Program-made: the position numbers and the translations under genes
Shown: one piece after another, positions 12,279-25,096 of the stretch
Numbering within the stretch: position 1 is the first letter of the stretch
Layout: the number at the start of each line of letters is the position of its first letter
Origin: Dendrobium chrysotoxum
Lineage: Eukaryota; Streptophyta; Magnoliopsida; Asparagales; Orchidaceae
NCBI GenBank assembly: GCA_019925795.1
Contig: CM034314.1
Location: forward strand, 19,092,657 to 19,156,656
Direction: 5' to 3'
DNA length: 64,000 bases
Notes under the pieces: model-generated
What the model was told of the DNA's origin: nothing
The model's input: only the letters and a program-made list of their open reading frames with translations
Databases searched by the model: none

Positions 12279-12338
12279 ACAATACCCTCATAATAAAAGA
12301 TGCAAATGAATCACCAATCAGGAAAGAAGGTAAGGAAC

Positions 12339-12767
12339 CTGGATTTCCTTCAGAACCTCCACCCGCTTTTTGACCTTAGGAGACAAAGTCTCCATCACGT
12401 CTGTGTGCTGCCCTGCCAGGCTCTGCAGCTTATTCTGCTACCCACAAGCACATCCTTTCAGATGAAAATAGTCTCCAAATCCCCAAACAACGCAACACTA
12501 AAAAAGGAGAAAAAAATATAGGAAATAGCGTAAAAACCCTACCTTGAGAGCGTTTACCATGCCTGCCCTGTCCTCAGCGCTTAGACCTGTAAGCCATAAG
12601 TGACCTTAGCACGGAAGAATCAAAAGTGAACAATTTGACAGATCAAAGCTACATATAGATCGATAAGGAAAAGGTTTAACGAATTAAGATAGACCAGATG
12701 TATTGTAGGGTAGAGCAGAGCCCAGATCGGACATATCAAGATCTCCTTGCTTCTTGTCGTCGCTCAT
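12339..12767 (-). CDS. NAP1-family nucleosome assembly protein, first three exons
   Basis: NAP1 is an H2A-H2B chaperone that works in nucleosome assembly and nucleo-cytoplasmic histone transport. On the minus strand three exons join in frame: exon 1 12767-12695 (ATG at 12767), exon 2 12586-12543, exon 3 12434-12339, all with GT/AG borders. The 71 residues include [53 protein letters not shown] and [11 protein letters not shown], which match the plant NAP1 N-terminus and the start of its long dimerisation helix. The next conserved stretch (the helix continuing through the LEAKYQKLY region) should follow immediately in a fourth exon, but I do not find it in 1-12338. Either the gene has an intron of more than 12 kb that contains the hAT element, or it is truncated. 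A TATA box, a telo-box and clean splice sites upstream argue that this was, or is, a functional 5' end. Confidence 0.85.
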
Positions 12768-12825
12768 TTTGCTTCTACGAGCCTACGCCGCGCCGCTTGT
12801 TCTACGTCGCGGATATAGGAGAGCG

Positions 12826-12896
12826 AAACCCTAAAGGAAGCAAAGAATATCGAGGAAAGAGGGGGACCGGAGGCGAGATGCGGTCAATTTATAGCA
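12826..12896 (-). promoter_or_regulatory. NAP1 core promoter: TATA box and telo-box
   Basis: On the minus strand, CTATAAATT lies at about 12886-12894, some 120 bp upstream of the ATG. TTTAGGGTTT (telo-box, 12826-12835) lies downstream of it in the predicted 5' UTR. Telo-boxes are typical of plant genes for growth, translation and chromatin functions, which suits a histone chaperone. Confidence 0.65.
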
Positions 12897-12959
12897 GAAT
12901 ATTACAAGAGAAGAGCTGGATTGGGTGGTGGTGGCAGGGGTGACTCCCTGGGTGCGTAA

Positions 12960-14304
12960 ATTCTTTTGTTATAGTATATTCATAGATAGATTCGGTTTAG
13001 AACTCCTGATATGTATTTGTATAATGGAGTAGGTGTCAAAATACGTGAATGGGTTAGATCCGGGTTTAATTTGAAATTGATTTGTCTCGATCTAATCTCA
13101 ATCTTACCTGCTAGCAACCCTAATCCAACCCTCTAGCAACCCTAATTTAACCCAATAACTATTTTTAATTAAAAATATATATTTATTGCCTTATTATTCA
13201 TAAATTTTAGATTAATTAAAAAAATGATAAGATTATACCAATAAATAAAAGAATTTAAGGAAAACAATATTAAACGAGTCTTTTTTAGGTCAGCATAGAA
13301 TTAACAGGTCAACTTAAATTCGATTCGTTTATTAAACGTGTCGAAATACACAACTTGAATATGACCAGTTTATTAAAAGAATCAATCTGAATCAGACTCG
13401 TTTATTAAACGGATCAACACGAACTCGAATTTTTGTATTGGGACTAAGTTGGATTGACGAGTCGGGTCTTCTATTGATAACGCTATTATTGAGCGGTGTG
13501 GTTTGACTAAAATAAGCATAATTTTGAAAATTAGATATAATATTAAATTTATATACAATATTAAATTGGAAGAAGAAAATTTTCAAAATTTAAAAGTTAT
13601 AGTGGAATTTAATTGAAATTAAATAATGGTGATGTGATAATAAATATTCAAAGTTTAATTAGTGATAATAATGCTAAAATAAGTATTAAAAAAAAGTTTG
13701 CTATGAAATATAGAATAAAAATATGAAATATTTTATATAATTAAAACATAGATAATTAAAATAATTATATTTAAATGAGTAATATTTAGTAATAACTAAA
13801 CTTTAGATAATCAATTAAAACTTGCATTTACTTTTTTCAGAAAAATAAAGTTATAAAAATGGATTTAATAAAATAGCCTTTAATTATCAATTGCATAAAT
13901 ATATTACAAATTAATTTCTATGTAATTTTAACTATTATTACTTAGCAAATTTAACTTTAATATTATTTACATTAAGATTAATTTGCAAATATTAAATAAA
14001 AAAATGATGACATCAAATATAAAATTTGGTTATGAAATGAATTGAGTTATTCAGTCAAGCAGTAAAAGAGTCATCTATTCAACAATTCAAATTTTAGTTT
14101 ATTCTGATTTATTTTAGTTTATGTACAATACAATTTTAATGTTGAATTAAATCGATTGTGAAATTGGTTCACAGTTTGACACTTTGATCGAACATATTGG
14201 TTGTTTAGATCTTATTTTTAAACCTTGGAAAATAAGTGAAAAATACTCCTTTTACAAGTACTTAATTTTTTTATATTTGTTTCAAAGTTATTGAGTGATT
14301 CTTC
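12960..14304. other. Non-coding, with an old GTGTCAAA-type MITE remnant
   Basis: From about 13029 (taggtgtcaaaatacgtg) to about 13480 the text holds repeated ttattaaacg(g/t) motifs with gggtc/gacc pieces. This is the style of plant hAT MITEs whose ends read TAGGGGTGTCAA, like the fresh copy at 62608-63204. The right end (attgataacgctatt) is too decayed to fix. The rest, 13480-14304, is AT-rich with nothing recognised. Confidence 0.4.
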
Positions 14305-14399
14305 GGCTTCGTATGAGTCGGCTTTCTTATTGCTTTTTAAAATTTTTGAATTAGAAAGCTGTTTTAAGAAGCAATAAGAAAGTCGTCCCAAACGAAGCC
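14305..14399. repeat. MITE with GGCTTCGT termini
   Basis: Ends ggcttcgtatgagtcggctt and gaaagtcgtcccaaacgaagcc form an inverted repeat over a 95-bp element. TTC precedes it (14302-14304) and TTC follows (14400-14402), consistent with a 3-bp target duplication. Confidence 0.75.
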
Positions 14400-14402
14400 T
14401 TC

Positions 14403-15674
14403 AAAAGATAGATTTTCAATTTTTAATGAGATGACATTTTATGATTTGCATGCATAATGATATATTATTACTACTTGTTGTACATTTCATTATTTTATAA
14501 GATCATAATTTAGATAACATAAATATTCATTTTTTTTCATATTTATGAAAAAGAGTATCATATAGTTGATAGAAGGGGAAGATCTACATCAACTAGCAGT
14601 GAATCCTACATTTCATTAAAGTTAATGTTGTTGGATTCAAATATATCCGTAGATGACACAAGATGCTACTAGCAAACAAACTCTTAGAGGAGTGACCTGG
14701 AACCTATATAAGAATGGAGAGAAAAAAAACATAATAAAATACTGAAAAGCCTGATAAGTCTAGAAATCTAAGAGATACAAAAGATCCAAAAATATCTTCA
14801 TCACCCCTTATTTATAGGGTTTCCAGTGCAATAATAAAGGCTACACAAAAAAAAGGTATAATGCTATACAAACTACCCTAGAAACATGCCACCTCTTGAT
14901 TGGCTGGGAGAGAGTAGAGGGCTACATAGCTTAGATGTTCTATCTCTAGGTGAGCTCAGTGTGATGCCTAATATGCACTAGCCTACCTTCATAGTATGGG
15001 GGATGAAGGAAATTGCCCTGGGGAAGGGCGAGTCGTTGTGATGCCTGTCTCCCTTCCAAGAGGCAAGTGGTAAGTTCCTTAGTTAACGGGATCCTCTATT
15101 ACCCCCAAGAGGGGTGGCCTTCCTTCGTAGGCCCAAGCGAGTGGAGCTCAATGTTAGTTAGGAGAGTTCCTCTTTGGGGCCCATTAGATGTGAGTTATAT
15201 CCTTCTAACATGTCGGCTACCTGCTAAATATCTATGAAGGCATATACGAGCATATAAATGCCACGCAACCTTAATTGCAAAATATGAATTTTTTTGTGAT
15301 TGTGTTGCAAGAGAATTTTAGAGTCATGCATATAATAAAAAAACATAGTCATCAACTTCCTATATTGTATGACCATTATTTCAAGTTTTAAAGTGTTCAA
15401 CGTCATTGCTTAAAGGTTGCAAGTTTTTTCAAGCATTTGTGATCATGCAATGTTGGATTGTTTTTTCAATGATTTGATAGAGTACTCGGCCTCTTGATTA
15501 AATTTCCCTAGATTATTTTTCAAATGAAAAAATATTATTAGTTAGTTGTACCTTACATCATAAATTAATCACTTTTAATGATAATTTATATAACCATTAT
15601 TTACATCTTTATTTATCTTAATGATCATTAGCATCATTATTTCAACTAATCTACTTATTTTAATTTCACTATGG
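14403..15674. other. Non-coding, possible old LTR on the minus strand
   Basis: On the minus strand CCCTATAAATAAGGGGTGATG at about 14798-14820 looks like an LTR or retroelement core promoter followed by a leader. A GC-richer block at 14980-15200 has no recognisable domain (the 74-codon plus frame at 15013 is not assignable). AT-rich elsewhere. Confidence 0.3.
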
Positions 15675-16550
15675 TAACTAATGGAAATCATTAGACATTT
15701 GCAAGATGTAAATTGGTGTATGTTTTTTGTTGATGATATTCTTCTTGTTGATAAGACGAGAGAAGGAGTTGAAAGTAAACTTGAATTATGGAGGTCAACC
15801 TTAGAGTCTAAAGTTTTTCGCTTGAGTAGATCTAAAACTGAATATATGGAGTGTAATTTTAGTAGTAATAGACCTAGTGAGGGGAGTGTGACTTTGAGCG
15901 ATCAAGTCATTAATAAGAGTACACGTTTTAGATATCTTGGATCTATTGTTCAGAGTGATGGTGAAATAGATGGGGATATTATCAGCAAAATTCAAGTTGG
16001 ATGGTTAAAGCGGAGGAATGCATTAGGCTTATTGTGTGATAGAAAAGACCCCCTCAAACTTAAGGAAAAATTCTATAAGATGGTGGTGAGACCTGCAATG
16101 CTTTATGGTGTTGATTGTTGGTCATTAAAAGAGAAGCATAATACTAAGTTAAGTGTTGCAGAGATGAGGATGCTCAGGTAGATGAGTGGCTTTACACTTA
16201 GAGATAGGATACGAAATGAGCATATAAGTGAAAAGGTTGGAGTAGCTCTAGTGGAAGATAATATTAGAGAGAGTCGCCTTAGATGATTTGGTCACATAAA
16301 ATAGCAGCCTTCTGATGACCCGATTATGAAATTAGAGGTATTAGATTTGACTTATGTTAAGAAGGTAGAGGTAGGCCTAAAAAGACTTGGTTAGCAAATA
16401 TTAGAAATTATCTTTCTTTATTAGATTTAAACGAGAATTTGACAATTAACAGGACATGATGGAGAAAAAAGGATTCATGTAGCCGACCCCACGTAGTGGG
16501 ACAAAGGCTTGATATTGTTGTTGTTGTTGTTGTATGTTAACTAATGGAAA
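15675..16550 (+). mobile_element. RTE LINE copy 1, 5'-truncated, with 13-bp target duplication
   Basis: The insertion spans 15688-16537. TAACTAATGGAAA is repeated exactly at 15675-15687 and 16538-16550, marking the target-site duplication. It ends in the RTE 3' signature GTAGCCGACCCCACGTAGTG...AAAGGCTTGAT followed by (TTG)n. About 72% of the element's 5' part is absent, as expected from abortive target-primed reverse transcription. The coding remnant starts at the RT catalytic motif (reads CMFFVDDILLVDKTREG) and runs through the C-terminal domain. TAG at 16180-16182 replaces a TGG codon seen in the other copies, and further downstream there are small shifts. Confidence 0.92.
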
Positions 16551-17795
16551 GAAAATTGAAAGACAAATGCATAAGAAAAGCTACTAAAATACAACATAAA
16601 TACAAATAAAATAACTATATAAACTTGAAAATACTGAATGCACTATCACTGTTGAAAAATATGCTCCTATAGTGATGATCCATTGAACACCCCAATAGAA
16701 TCTACTATGTCATTCATCTTTACTTGATTATATGTGTTTACATATCTATAGTCGGTTTTTTCAAGACACCCTAAAACTAGAAAGGCGCCAATATAAAAAA
16801 AAAAACTAATGATTTCCTATAAATTCATCACGTTATAGGCTCATCGACCTGGCTAATCAAATCCAAAATGATTCTATAAGATTGCATACCGCTGCACACG
16901 AGCATGCACATTTTTTTGTATTTCATGATCAAGTTTCTAATATGTATTATATAGTTAAAATGGCAATTATTATTTTATAATAAAATATGATTTATAGGAG
17001 TAACATTTATTACATTCAACAAAAGTAACATGTATGAAAATTATATCTTCAACTATAAGAATACATTCAATATACATGAGATCGTGTAGTATTAAATAAA
17101 GGCAAAATTATTCATACAATATGAAATGAACATGAAACAATTTTCATTAAGATATATATAATAAAATTGAGTATTAAAAGTATGACTGAAAACTTATAAA
17201 TATCTAAAAATTGAAAAAAGTAATAAGCGAAACTCTTCTAATAAAGAACGGTATATTTATCATCTAATAAATAAATATTACTTACCTCAAGCTGTGTGAC
17301 ATGAAACTCAAACTTTAATTGACATCTCATTAAACAACACTACATGAATAACAACTAGAATATCAAAATCGAAGAACCCTAAATTAATATCTAAAACTAT
17401 AGCAGGAAGAAAAGTATATAATAACATAAGACCTAATCCACCCATAACTTAATTACAATGAACCTTACCTAAGTTATTGAAAGTCATTGCTCAAACTTAA
17501 TCAATATAACTTACTCCAACATTATCTTAAGGGGAGGATGGCATGAAGGAGAGGAGGAAGAAGAAGAATGGTCGCTCATTATTCTTATTCGACGAAGGAA
17601 GAAGAAGACTAGGAGGTAGGTAGGGGGTCACCTCTCAATGTAAAGGGAAGATGGCAAGGATGAAAAGGCTTATTGTTTGGAGGCTTTCAGTTTATATCAC
17701 TGATGGGGAAGGAGATAAGGTGGCTTCGATGACTATGAGGGGAAAGGACAAAGGAGAAGTGTGATGTCCTATCATCAATTTCCCTTAAGTGGCAA
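16551..17795. other. Non-coding stretch, no gene recognised
   Basis: AT-rich to about 17500, then purine-rich (GGA/GAA) text to 17800. From 17796 the sequence gaatgatatgata...ctcaagagagtattatc is shared with 29152-29200, so the right end belongs to the same repeat that carries the GGTC arrays. Confidence 0.4.
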
Positions 17796-17844
17796 GAATG
17801 ATATGATAGTTTTTCTCAAGAGAGTATTATCTTGCTTGTTTGGT

Positions 17845-18250
17845 TGGTAGGGTCGTAGTTAGATGATGATGGTCAGAAGAATCGTAGTCGGCAAGCGACA
17901 TATGTTGGAATGATCATAGTCAAGTGATGGTGATCAGAGTGATATTAGTTGATGGGCGACTGAGGTCGAAAAAATTATAGTCAGGTGAAGATGGTCGGAA
18001 AGACCGTAGTTAGGCGACAGTGGTCGTAGGGATCATAGTCGGTTGGAGACAGAGGTTTGAAGGATTGTAGTCGAGTGATGGTGGTCGAAGAGACGAAGGT
18101 CAAAAGGACCATAGTCGGACAACAGTGGTCGGAGAGATCGTAGTTGGTTGGCGATGGAGGTCGCAAGGATCCTAGTCAGTGGACGACGGAGGTCAGAAGG
18201 ACCGTAGTTGGGTGAAGGTGGTCGGAGAGACCGTAGTCGATGAGCAACAT
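17845..18250. repeat. Array 1: degenerate ~30-bp units around GGTCGGARRGACCGTAGTCGG
   Basis: The unit alternates between two variants, GGTGGTCGGAGAGACCGTAG and GGAGGTCGGAAGGACCGTAG, each followed by a TCGG(T/G)(G/T)... linker, giving a dimer of about 60 bp. Every unit contains a short dyad (GGTC...GACC). The preceding ~55 bp is shared with array 2 at 29171, so both arrays belong to the same longer repeat. The open frames across it are low-complexity artefacts. Confidence 0.8.
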
Positions 18251-19385
18251 GTGATGCCCCAGAATCTAATTTAGAAGAATTATTTTTTCATCTTTTAATA
18301 AACAATAACTAGAGCTGCCTAATTTTTTTTATCAATAATAAACAACATAAATAAATTCTATAATTCAAAATATCAATATTATCATTGCTCCCAAAATCAT
18401 CATATATAATACTAAGGAATCATACAATCATAACACATCCTTCCATTCCTGGGTACAAAAGAATAACTAAAATAATAAGAACATAAACCTGAAGGATCTT
18501 GATCAATCTCTCACTCCTGATCCTCTATCCTGACCTGAAATATTTAACTACATATAATGAGCTCAAGAGCCCAACAAGTAACCAAATCTTATAACTGAAC
18601 TCAAAGCATGATAAAGGAGCAATATAAATGCCAGCGATTAAATCATAACAGTAGCATTCATATGATCATTGAATTAATACAGAAATAGTAAAGGTCATAT
18701 GCATTCATATGAATTAGACTGTCCGAGCAAAAATCGGGCCCAAATAAGGCTTGGCGGCCGAACCGGCCAACCACCAACCCCAGCAGGGCACCGTGTGTGA
18801 GTAAGGGAGCATTTTGCGCGCAGATGGTGGGGCGTACATCACCCCCATTTTACACATTTTTTCTATGAGGCCGCCTCTTGCAACTATAAATACCCCCCTT
18901 GGGGTGGGGGGAAAACATAATTTCTTCCCTCCGAACTCTATTTTTCTTTTCATTCCTCACTTCTTCCTATATTAGAGGCATTTCATTGTCTTGATAAACA
19001 TTATCCCCTTTCAAGCTCAAGTGCCTCTCTTTGTGTTGGAAAGTCCCGATAAGAGATCATTATTCCCTCAAACTACTCATGACAAAAGAAGATTAATTAC
19101 CTCCTGCATGAGAGGACAATTTGAAAAGATCTGGTAGCTGTAGCACCAGGGAGGAGACCAGATAATAATCAGTGGATGGGTGAAAGTTTGACTATGGTTA
19201 ATAGTTAGGAAGAGATCTACCAATCATAAGTTGATCCTTTGTCGTAGGGAGTCAGATAATATGCCTATGGTGGTGTTTAAATAATAAAAACCTAATAGAG
19301 ATAGTTAAGTGATAGTACGATGTTGGCACTTGGGTGGTGAACTGATAGCGACAATCTAATTGCATTTTATTAGAGATAGTACATG
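18251..19385. other. Retroelement LTR-like sequence with a TATA box
   Basis: tgtgatgccccagaatc at about 18249 and the block ending taatgagctcaagagcccaa near 18560-18575 resemble plant gypsy LTR text, by style only. A separate segment at 18715-19080 has a clear plus-strand core promoter, CAACTATAAATACC (TATA about 18884-18891), followed by a pyrimidine-rich leader as in copia LTRs. No internal coding region of either element is seen. Confidence 0.4.
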
Positions 19386-20269
19386 TGCACTGTTGACCTC
19401 ATTTTTGTATGAGGTCATTAGGATCTATCCAGACCTTAGATCAATCCAGACTTTAGGATTTACCCTGACCATAGATCAATCCAGACCCTAAAATCTACCT
19501 AGACCCTAGATCAATCCAGACCCTAGGATCTATCCTGACCCTAGATCTATCCAGACCCTAGGATCAACCTAGATCTTAGATCAATCCAGGCTCAAATCAA
19601 ACCCAGACTTCAAACCTATCCAGACACCAGGCCTATCCAGATATTAATCCAAATTTAAACTTTTAGCCAACCTCCGATCTAGCTTCAACCCTATCCAATC
19701 ACTTATGATCATCCAAATGATTATAAATGATTTGGATAATTCAATTCTAATCATTCAAACCTAAAATACAGATCAAGTCCATAAATTCAGACCAACATCC
19801 AAGGCTAAAGGCCTAGGTCCTAAAAACCTTTTTGAGTAATTTTTTAAACACTTATAAACCCCAATCAAATGACTCCCGATTCATGTTCTATCAATTTCAT
19901 ATTGATTAGACATATCCATAGGGTCTACCCTCCAAATTTGAGCTTATTCTGAGACATCTAACCCTAGAAACTGGATTGAAATCTAAAGGCTGTAAAACCT
20001 TCAAATATGATGCCACTAAACCTGCCACCCAGTGAATCTTGACCTTGAAGCCTTCTCCAAATCTTATGATCACATCCAGACCCTTGATTATAACTTCTTA
20101 AGCATTAAATTATATTTTGGTGGACCCACTTTGACCCACAGTCTACCAGGGGTTAAAATGATCAAAATGCCTACAATTTTAGAGTTTTCTATAAACTTCA
20201 ATATGGCCTTTTTCAATCAAATCTCAAAACCTCTTCCAATGCATCCTAATCATCATTAGGAGTACATTG

Positions 20270-20810
20270 GACTCAAGCACTGACCCTGGTTGACCAAGTG
20301 AACCTATTTTGACCAAAATACCCCTTAGAAGTTTGAATACTCATTTCAAACCAAATGGCCTCCCCTTTGCATGAGTCCACTTCCAGCAGATTTAAAATAT
20401 TAAACCAAACATGTTGGACCTAAACCTAGGCCCTAGGTCAATCTGGTTGACCAAGTCAACCAGGGTTGACCAAATAGGCCCTTAAGGGTTAAAACAGTCA
20501 ATTCAATTGAGTTCTCCCCAGACATTGGGACCACCTCCAACAAACTCAAAATATTATTTCAAACCTATTGAGCCCAGACCTAGCCCCTAGGTTAACCTGG
20601 TTGACTCAATAACCCTTTAAGGGTTTAAATGGTCAATTTGGCCATTTGGGTCATTCCAACCCTTGAAAACACATCTACCAGACCTCAAATATCATTTCAA
20701 ACTTATTCAACCCAAATCCAGACCCTAGGTTAACCTAGTTAATCAAGTCAACCTAGGTTGACCAAACCAATCCTTAAGCTATTTTAGTCCTGAATTAAAC
20801 TCTAGATGCA
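20270..20810. repeat. Copy A internal tandem repeats (~140-157 bp) around GGTTGACCAAGTCAACC
   Basis: Successive units each read 'CCCAGACCTAGCCCCTAGGT' then 'CTGGTTGACCAAGTCAACC' then 'CCCTTAAGGG' then 'ATTTCAAACCTATTG'. Unit starts lie near 20416, 20570 and 20709. The homologous array in copy B has a tighter 157-bp period. Confidence 0.75.
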
Positions 20811-22319
20811 TTCAAATTTCATCAAATCTCTTTTGAACACATCTCCCTCAATGATTTGGACTTGATTGACAGTCAAAAGTTGACTTGGTCAACTTAGTCC
20901 AAATCCAATCAAATGAGACCCATTTAGGTTAAATTTCTTCAAGCACTCAATTCAAACCCTCGAAATTCTCAAACTTATTTCAATACATTATTTAAATGCA
21001 TTCAAAATCCATTAAGAGTCAAGCCATATTCATGTTGACTTGGTCAACCCATATATTTGGTCAAACACCCATAGCTTTAGTCAAATCTCCATGTATTTTT
21101 AATTAAGCCCTCAAGACTTCACTCAAGTAGCTCTTTAAGACCTCCTCACTGCCACCTCAACATTCATTGACCCATTGACTTGTCAAACAGTCAATGAGTG
21201 GTCAAAATGGCTTCCTAAGGGATCAAATTGCTCTAAGCATTTAACCCTTCTTATTTAAATCCACTCCAGGCCTTTAAGCATCATCTAGAGACTTCGAAAA
21301 CCCTTTTTAATCCAGGGTATAGTCTTAATTAAGCCTAATCATATCCACATGTGTAAGTCGAGACAAAAGGCCTTTACATGTCATTGTCCTTGCCATGTTC
21401 CATCCCCTGCTCTCTAATCATTTGGGATAGATGGCATGCATCTTGGGAAACTTCCAAAGCCATTTGGATCATCTAATCAAGCTAGGGCACTTTAATTGAG
21501 CAAAAGACTCAAAATGAGTCTCATTCTTACTTCAACCCTCTCTCTCCACACTCAGCCTCTCAAGGCCAGACTCCAGTCCATTCAAGCTCCCCACAGTCCC
21601 CTCAACATTCCACCAACTCAATCCAGCCGGTCAAACCTCGTCGGCAACAGTCTTCCGGTGAATCGAAACACATTCCATTTAAGGGCTCAAAGCGTTCGAT
21701 TCAGTTTTCGAGCCGCGATTTCTTCAGCAATATTAAGTGCGGACAAACTATAAGCTCAGAGAATTGAAGATCTCCCAAATCCATCCATTGGATTAGGTAA
21801 AATAATCAACCCTAGTCTAAAATACTTAGAATTAATTAGCTTTTTGTTAAGTGCTTCTTAGACTGCAAAAACACCGCCATATAATTTCTATTCACAATAT
21901 TAAGCTAGGTTTAAAATTTCACTAGAAATGATCAATCTGATCTTGAGTTTGAGCCATTTTTCTAACTTAGGCTTCAATTTTACTTAAAGCCTTAGTGTAC
22001 AAATCTCGACTGTTTATTTCCATATCAACGGTCGAGATGTTGCTATTTTGCAAATTTTCCTAACCGCGCATCTCTCTTGATCGACCATTTTATCGTATGA
22101 TGGCATCATGGCCGTTGATCCAGAAAAATGGAAGATCAGATGGTGTTCGCACGTTGCCGACACAAATTAATGAAACTGCGTGGATCCCACCGCCATCGCA
22201 TTTTAATTGCTAATGATTACCAGTGGCGTAATCATTAGCAATTAATAGCGCCGCCGGCCAATCATCATCTGGCAGTTTGGATGGGCGAATCTGCTTCTGC
22301 CATGTGTCCGATAAGACAG

Positions 22320-23730
22320 CGTCGCGTTTGATTAAATTGATTTTAATTTAATTTAAAATCATTTTGAATCCAAAATTTTTTCAAATAAACATTAAAATTG
22401 ATTTTAAATCAAAAATAAATATATTTTATATCAAAATAAGTAGCATTTTAAATCCTTTTAATTAAAATTAAAATAATTTTAAGATATTCAATATATTTTT
22501 TAAATAATTTTAAAATATTTAAAAGTTGATATTTAATCAAAATAAATCAAATTAATTTCAAAAAAATTTCAGGATAAATTTATTTTAAAATTATTTCAAA
22601 TCATAGAGGATGTTTAAAATATTTTAAAATTTAAACTTATATTAAATTATTTTAAATATCTAAATATTTATATTTTTTAATATATATTTAATTTAGATAA
22701 ATCTAATATTTTCAAAATTTTAAATTGTATTTTAAATATATTTTAAATATTAAGATATAAGATATTCAAAATATTTCATTTTTTAAATTAAATTAAATTT
22801 AAAACATTTCCCTTTAAATATTTTGAATAATTTCAACATTTAAGTATTTAGTTAATATTTAATTAATATTAACTTAAATGATTTTCAAATTTTTAAAGGT
22901 TTATTTTAAAAATATTTTAATTATTTAGAGAACATATTTTAAATATTTGAAAATTCAAAATAATTTAAAATATTCAATATTTTTTAAGTAATTTAAATTA
23001 TTTAATTATTTAAATATTAAATTAAATAAATATTTTCAAAATTAAAAGTTTAATTTTAAAAATGTTAAATAATCATAGAATTATTTTAAATATCTTAAAT
23101 AATCAATTAATTATTTTAAAATATTTTAATTTAAAATCAAAATTATTTTAAGATAGATTTTATATTTTTAATTATTTTTTAATTAATTAAATATTTAAAT
23201 ATTTAGTTAATATTTAATTAAAATTAAATTCAAATAATTTTAAAAATTTAAGGAAAATTATTTAAAATAATTATAATTTTTATAAAATATTTATGATTGA
23301 ATTTAATTTAATTTAAGAATTATTTTAAATATTAATTAATTTTAAATACTTTAATTAACATAAAACTTCAAAAATTCAAAAACAAAAATAATTTAAATCA
23401 GAAAAATTAATATGATATATCAAAAATTTTAGAATTCTAAATATTTTAATTTAAAATTAAAAACTTAATTTATTTTAAATAATTCTACTTATTTGATTAT
23501 TTTAATATTTAATTAATATTTAATTTAATATTAAATTAAATATTTTTTTAAAATTGAAAATATATTTCTAAATAGTTAAAAGAATAATAGGATGTCTCAA
23601 AAATATTTTAAAAATATTTTAATGATATTTTAAAATTTAAATTTCAAGACTTATATTTTTATATATAGATTAATATATGTATATATTTAAAATTTTTAAT
23701 TTTTAATTATATATATATATATATATATTC
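22320..23730. repeat. Copy A AT-only core
   Basis: About 1.4 kb composed almost wholly of A and T, in TTTAAAATATTTTAAT-like permutations, ending in a TA microsatellite near 23706-23728. There is no coding content. The matching segment of copy B is 40800-42130. Confidence 0.85.
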
Positions 23731-24945
23731 AGTATTTAGAGATCACTTGAAATTTTTAAAAATATCTTGAGCTGTCTTGAATAGGATCAATGTGGATACA
23801 TCAATGAGTAATTAAATTGCTAATTACCCCTTATTTGAGCTTTCTATTTGTTAAGATTATAACTTGATTTGCATGAATAGGATACACACACTCTCTTTAT
23901 CTTAGGCTCTCCTAAATTTAAGGACATGATTGTGATTGTATGTGTATTCATATGCTTGTCCAAGGGTTAGCAAAATTTTGATTTAATCCTTCACAACCTA
24001 ATGACATCAGTAAGGAGAATAATTAAGAACATATTTAGAGAACTTAGATTAATTTTAATAATTAGGATACACTTCCTATTGACTTGAGACTTTGAACATT
24101 CAAACTTAGTGACATCTCCTGTCCATAGAAAAATTTCTCGTAATTTTAAAAATCATTAAGACACTTAATTAATTAAGTCAAAGTTAATTCCTTAATTAAG
24201 CCCCAAAAATTCTATTAAATCCAAAAAATACATATAATATCTCAAATTGACCAAAATTCAAATCTTAACTTAAGAAAATTAAAAGCCCTTTGATTTGACA
24301 TCAAATTTAAGTTTAATTTAATTTTAAAGAAAAATTAATATTTGATTGATTTAATTAATTAAAAATTCTAGAAAATTTTCAAACACTTGGAAATCTCTTC
24401 TTAGGTCATTCTTAACCTTTGCAAGCGATTTCAAGGAGTTTGGAGTTCATTTGGAGAAAAATCATTAAAATCCCTCCAATTAAATAATTTTCAATAATTC
24501 AAATAAATAAAGAAACTTTAAAAAATCCTAACTAATTCTAAAAAATTCCAAATTGAGAAAACTCAAAGACATTGGACTCTATTTGGGGTCTAATATTTAT
24601 AAAAAATTTTAAACCATCAGAAATAATTCAAATTCAAAAAGTCAACAATTTGGTCAAATTTAAGTCAAAATCAATTCAAAACTTCAAAAATTTATAGCTA
24701 ATTATAGAAAAATTCAAATTCAACATACTTATAGTCTAATTACTCACCTTAAGTTATATTATTTAAGAAAAATATTAATTCTTTAATAAGCAATCTTAAT
24801 CTAAAACTTAAATTTTGACCCCTTTAATTAATACATTTAAATAATTCAAAGAATTCCCAAAAAATCAATAATTGATTGAAAAATCCAAAAAAATCTTAAT
24901 CCAACTTTAAAAGTAGCAACCAATCAATTTTAATTAAAATTCATC

Positions 24946-25096
24946 AACCATCAAACCTTAATTTATTAGATTTAAACGAGAATTTGACTTTTAATAGGAC
25001 ACAATGGAGAAAAAGGATTCATGTAGCCGACCCCACGTAGTGGGATAAAGGCTTGATGTTGTTGTTATTGTTGTTGTTGAACCATCAAACCTTAAT
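24946..25096 (+). mobile_element. 117-bp RTE LINE 3' end with 17-bp target duplication, inside copy A
   Basis: aaccatcaaaccttaat is repeated exactly at 24946-24962 and 25080-25096. Between them (24963-25079) lie only the last codons and 3' end of the RTE LINE, from ttattagatttaaacgag to (TTG)n. Copy B lacks the insert at the homologous position (about 43535), so it post-dates the split of A and B. Confidence 0.93.

Noticed and set aside
17845..18250. CRISPR-like array
   Set aside because: Units are contiguous and degenerate with no unique spacers, in a plant nuclear context.
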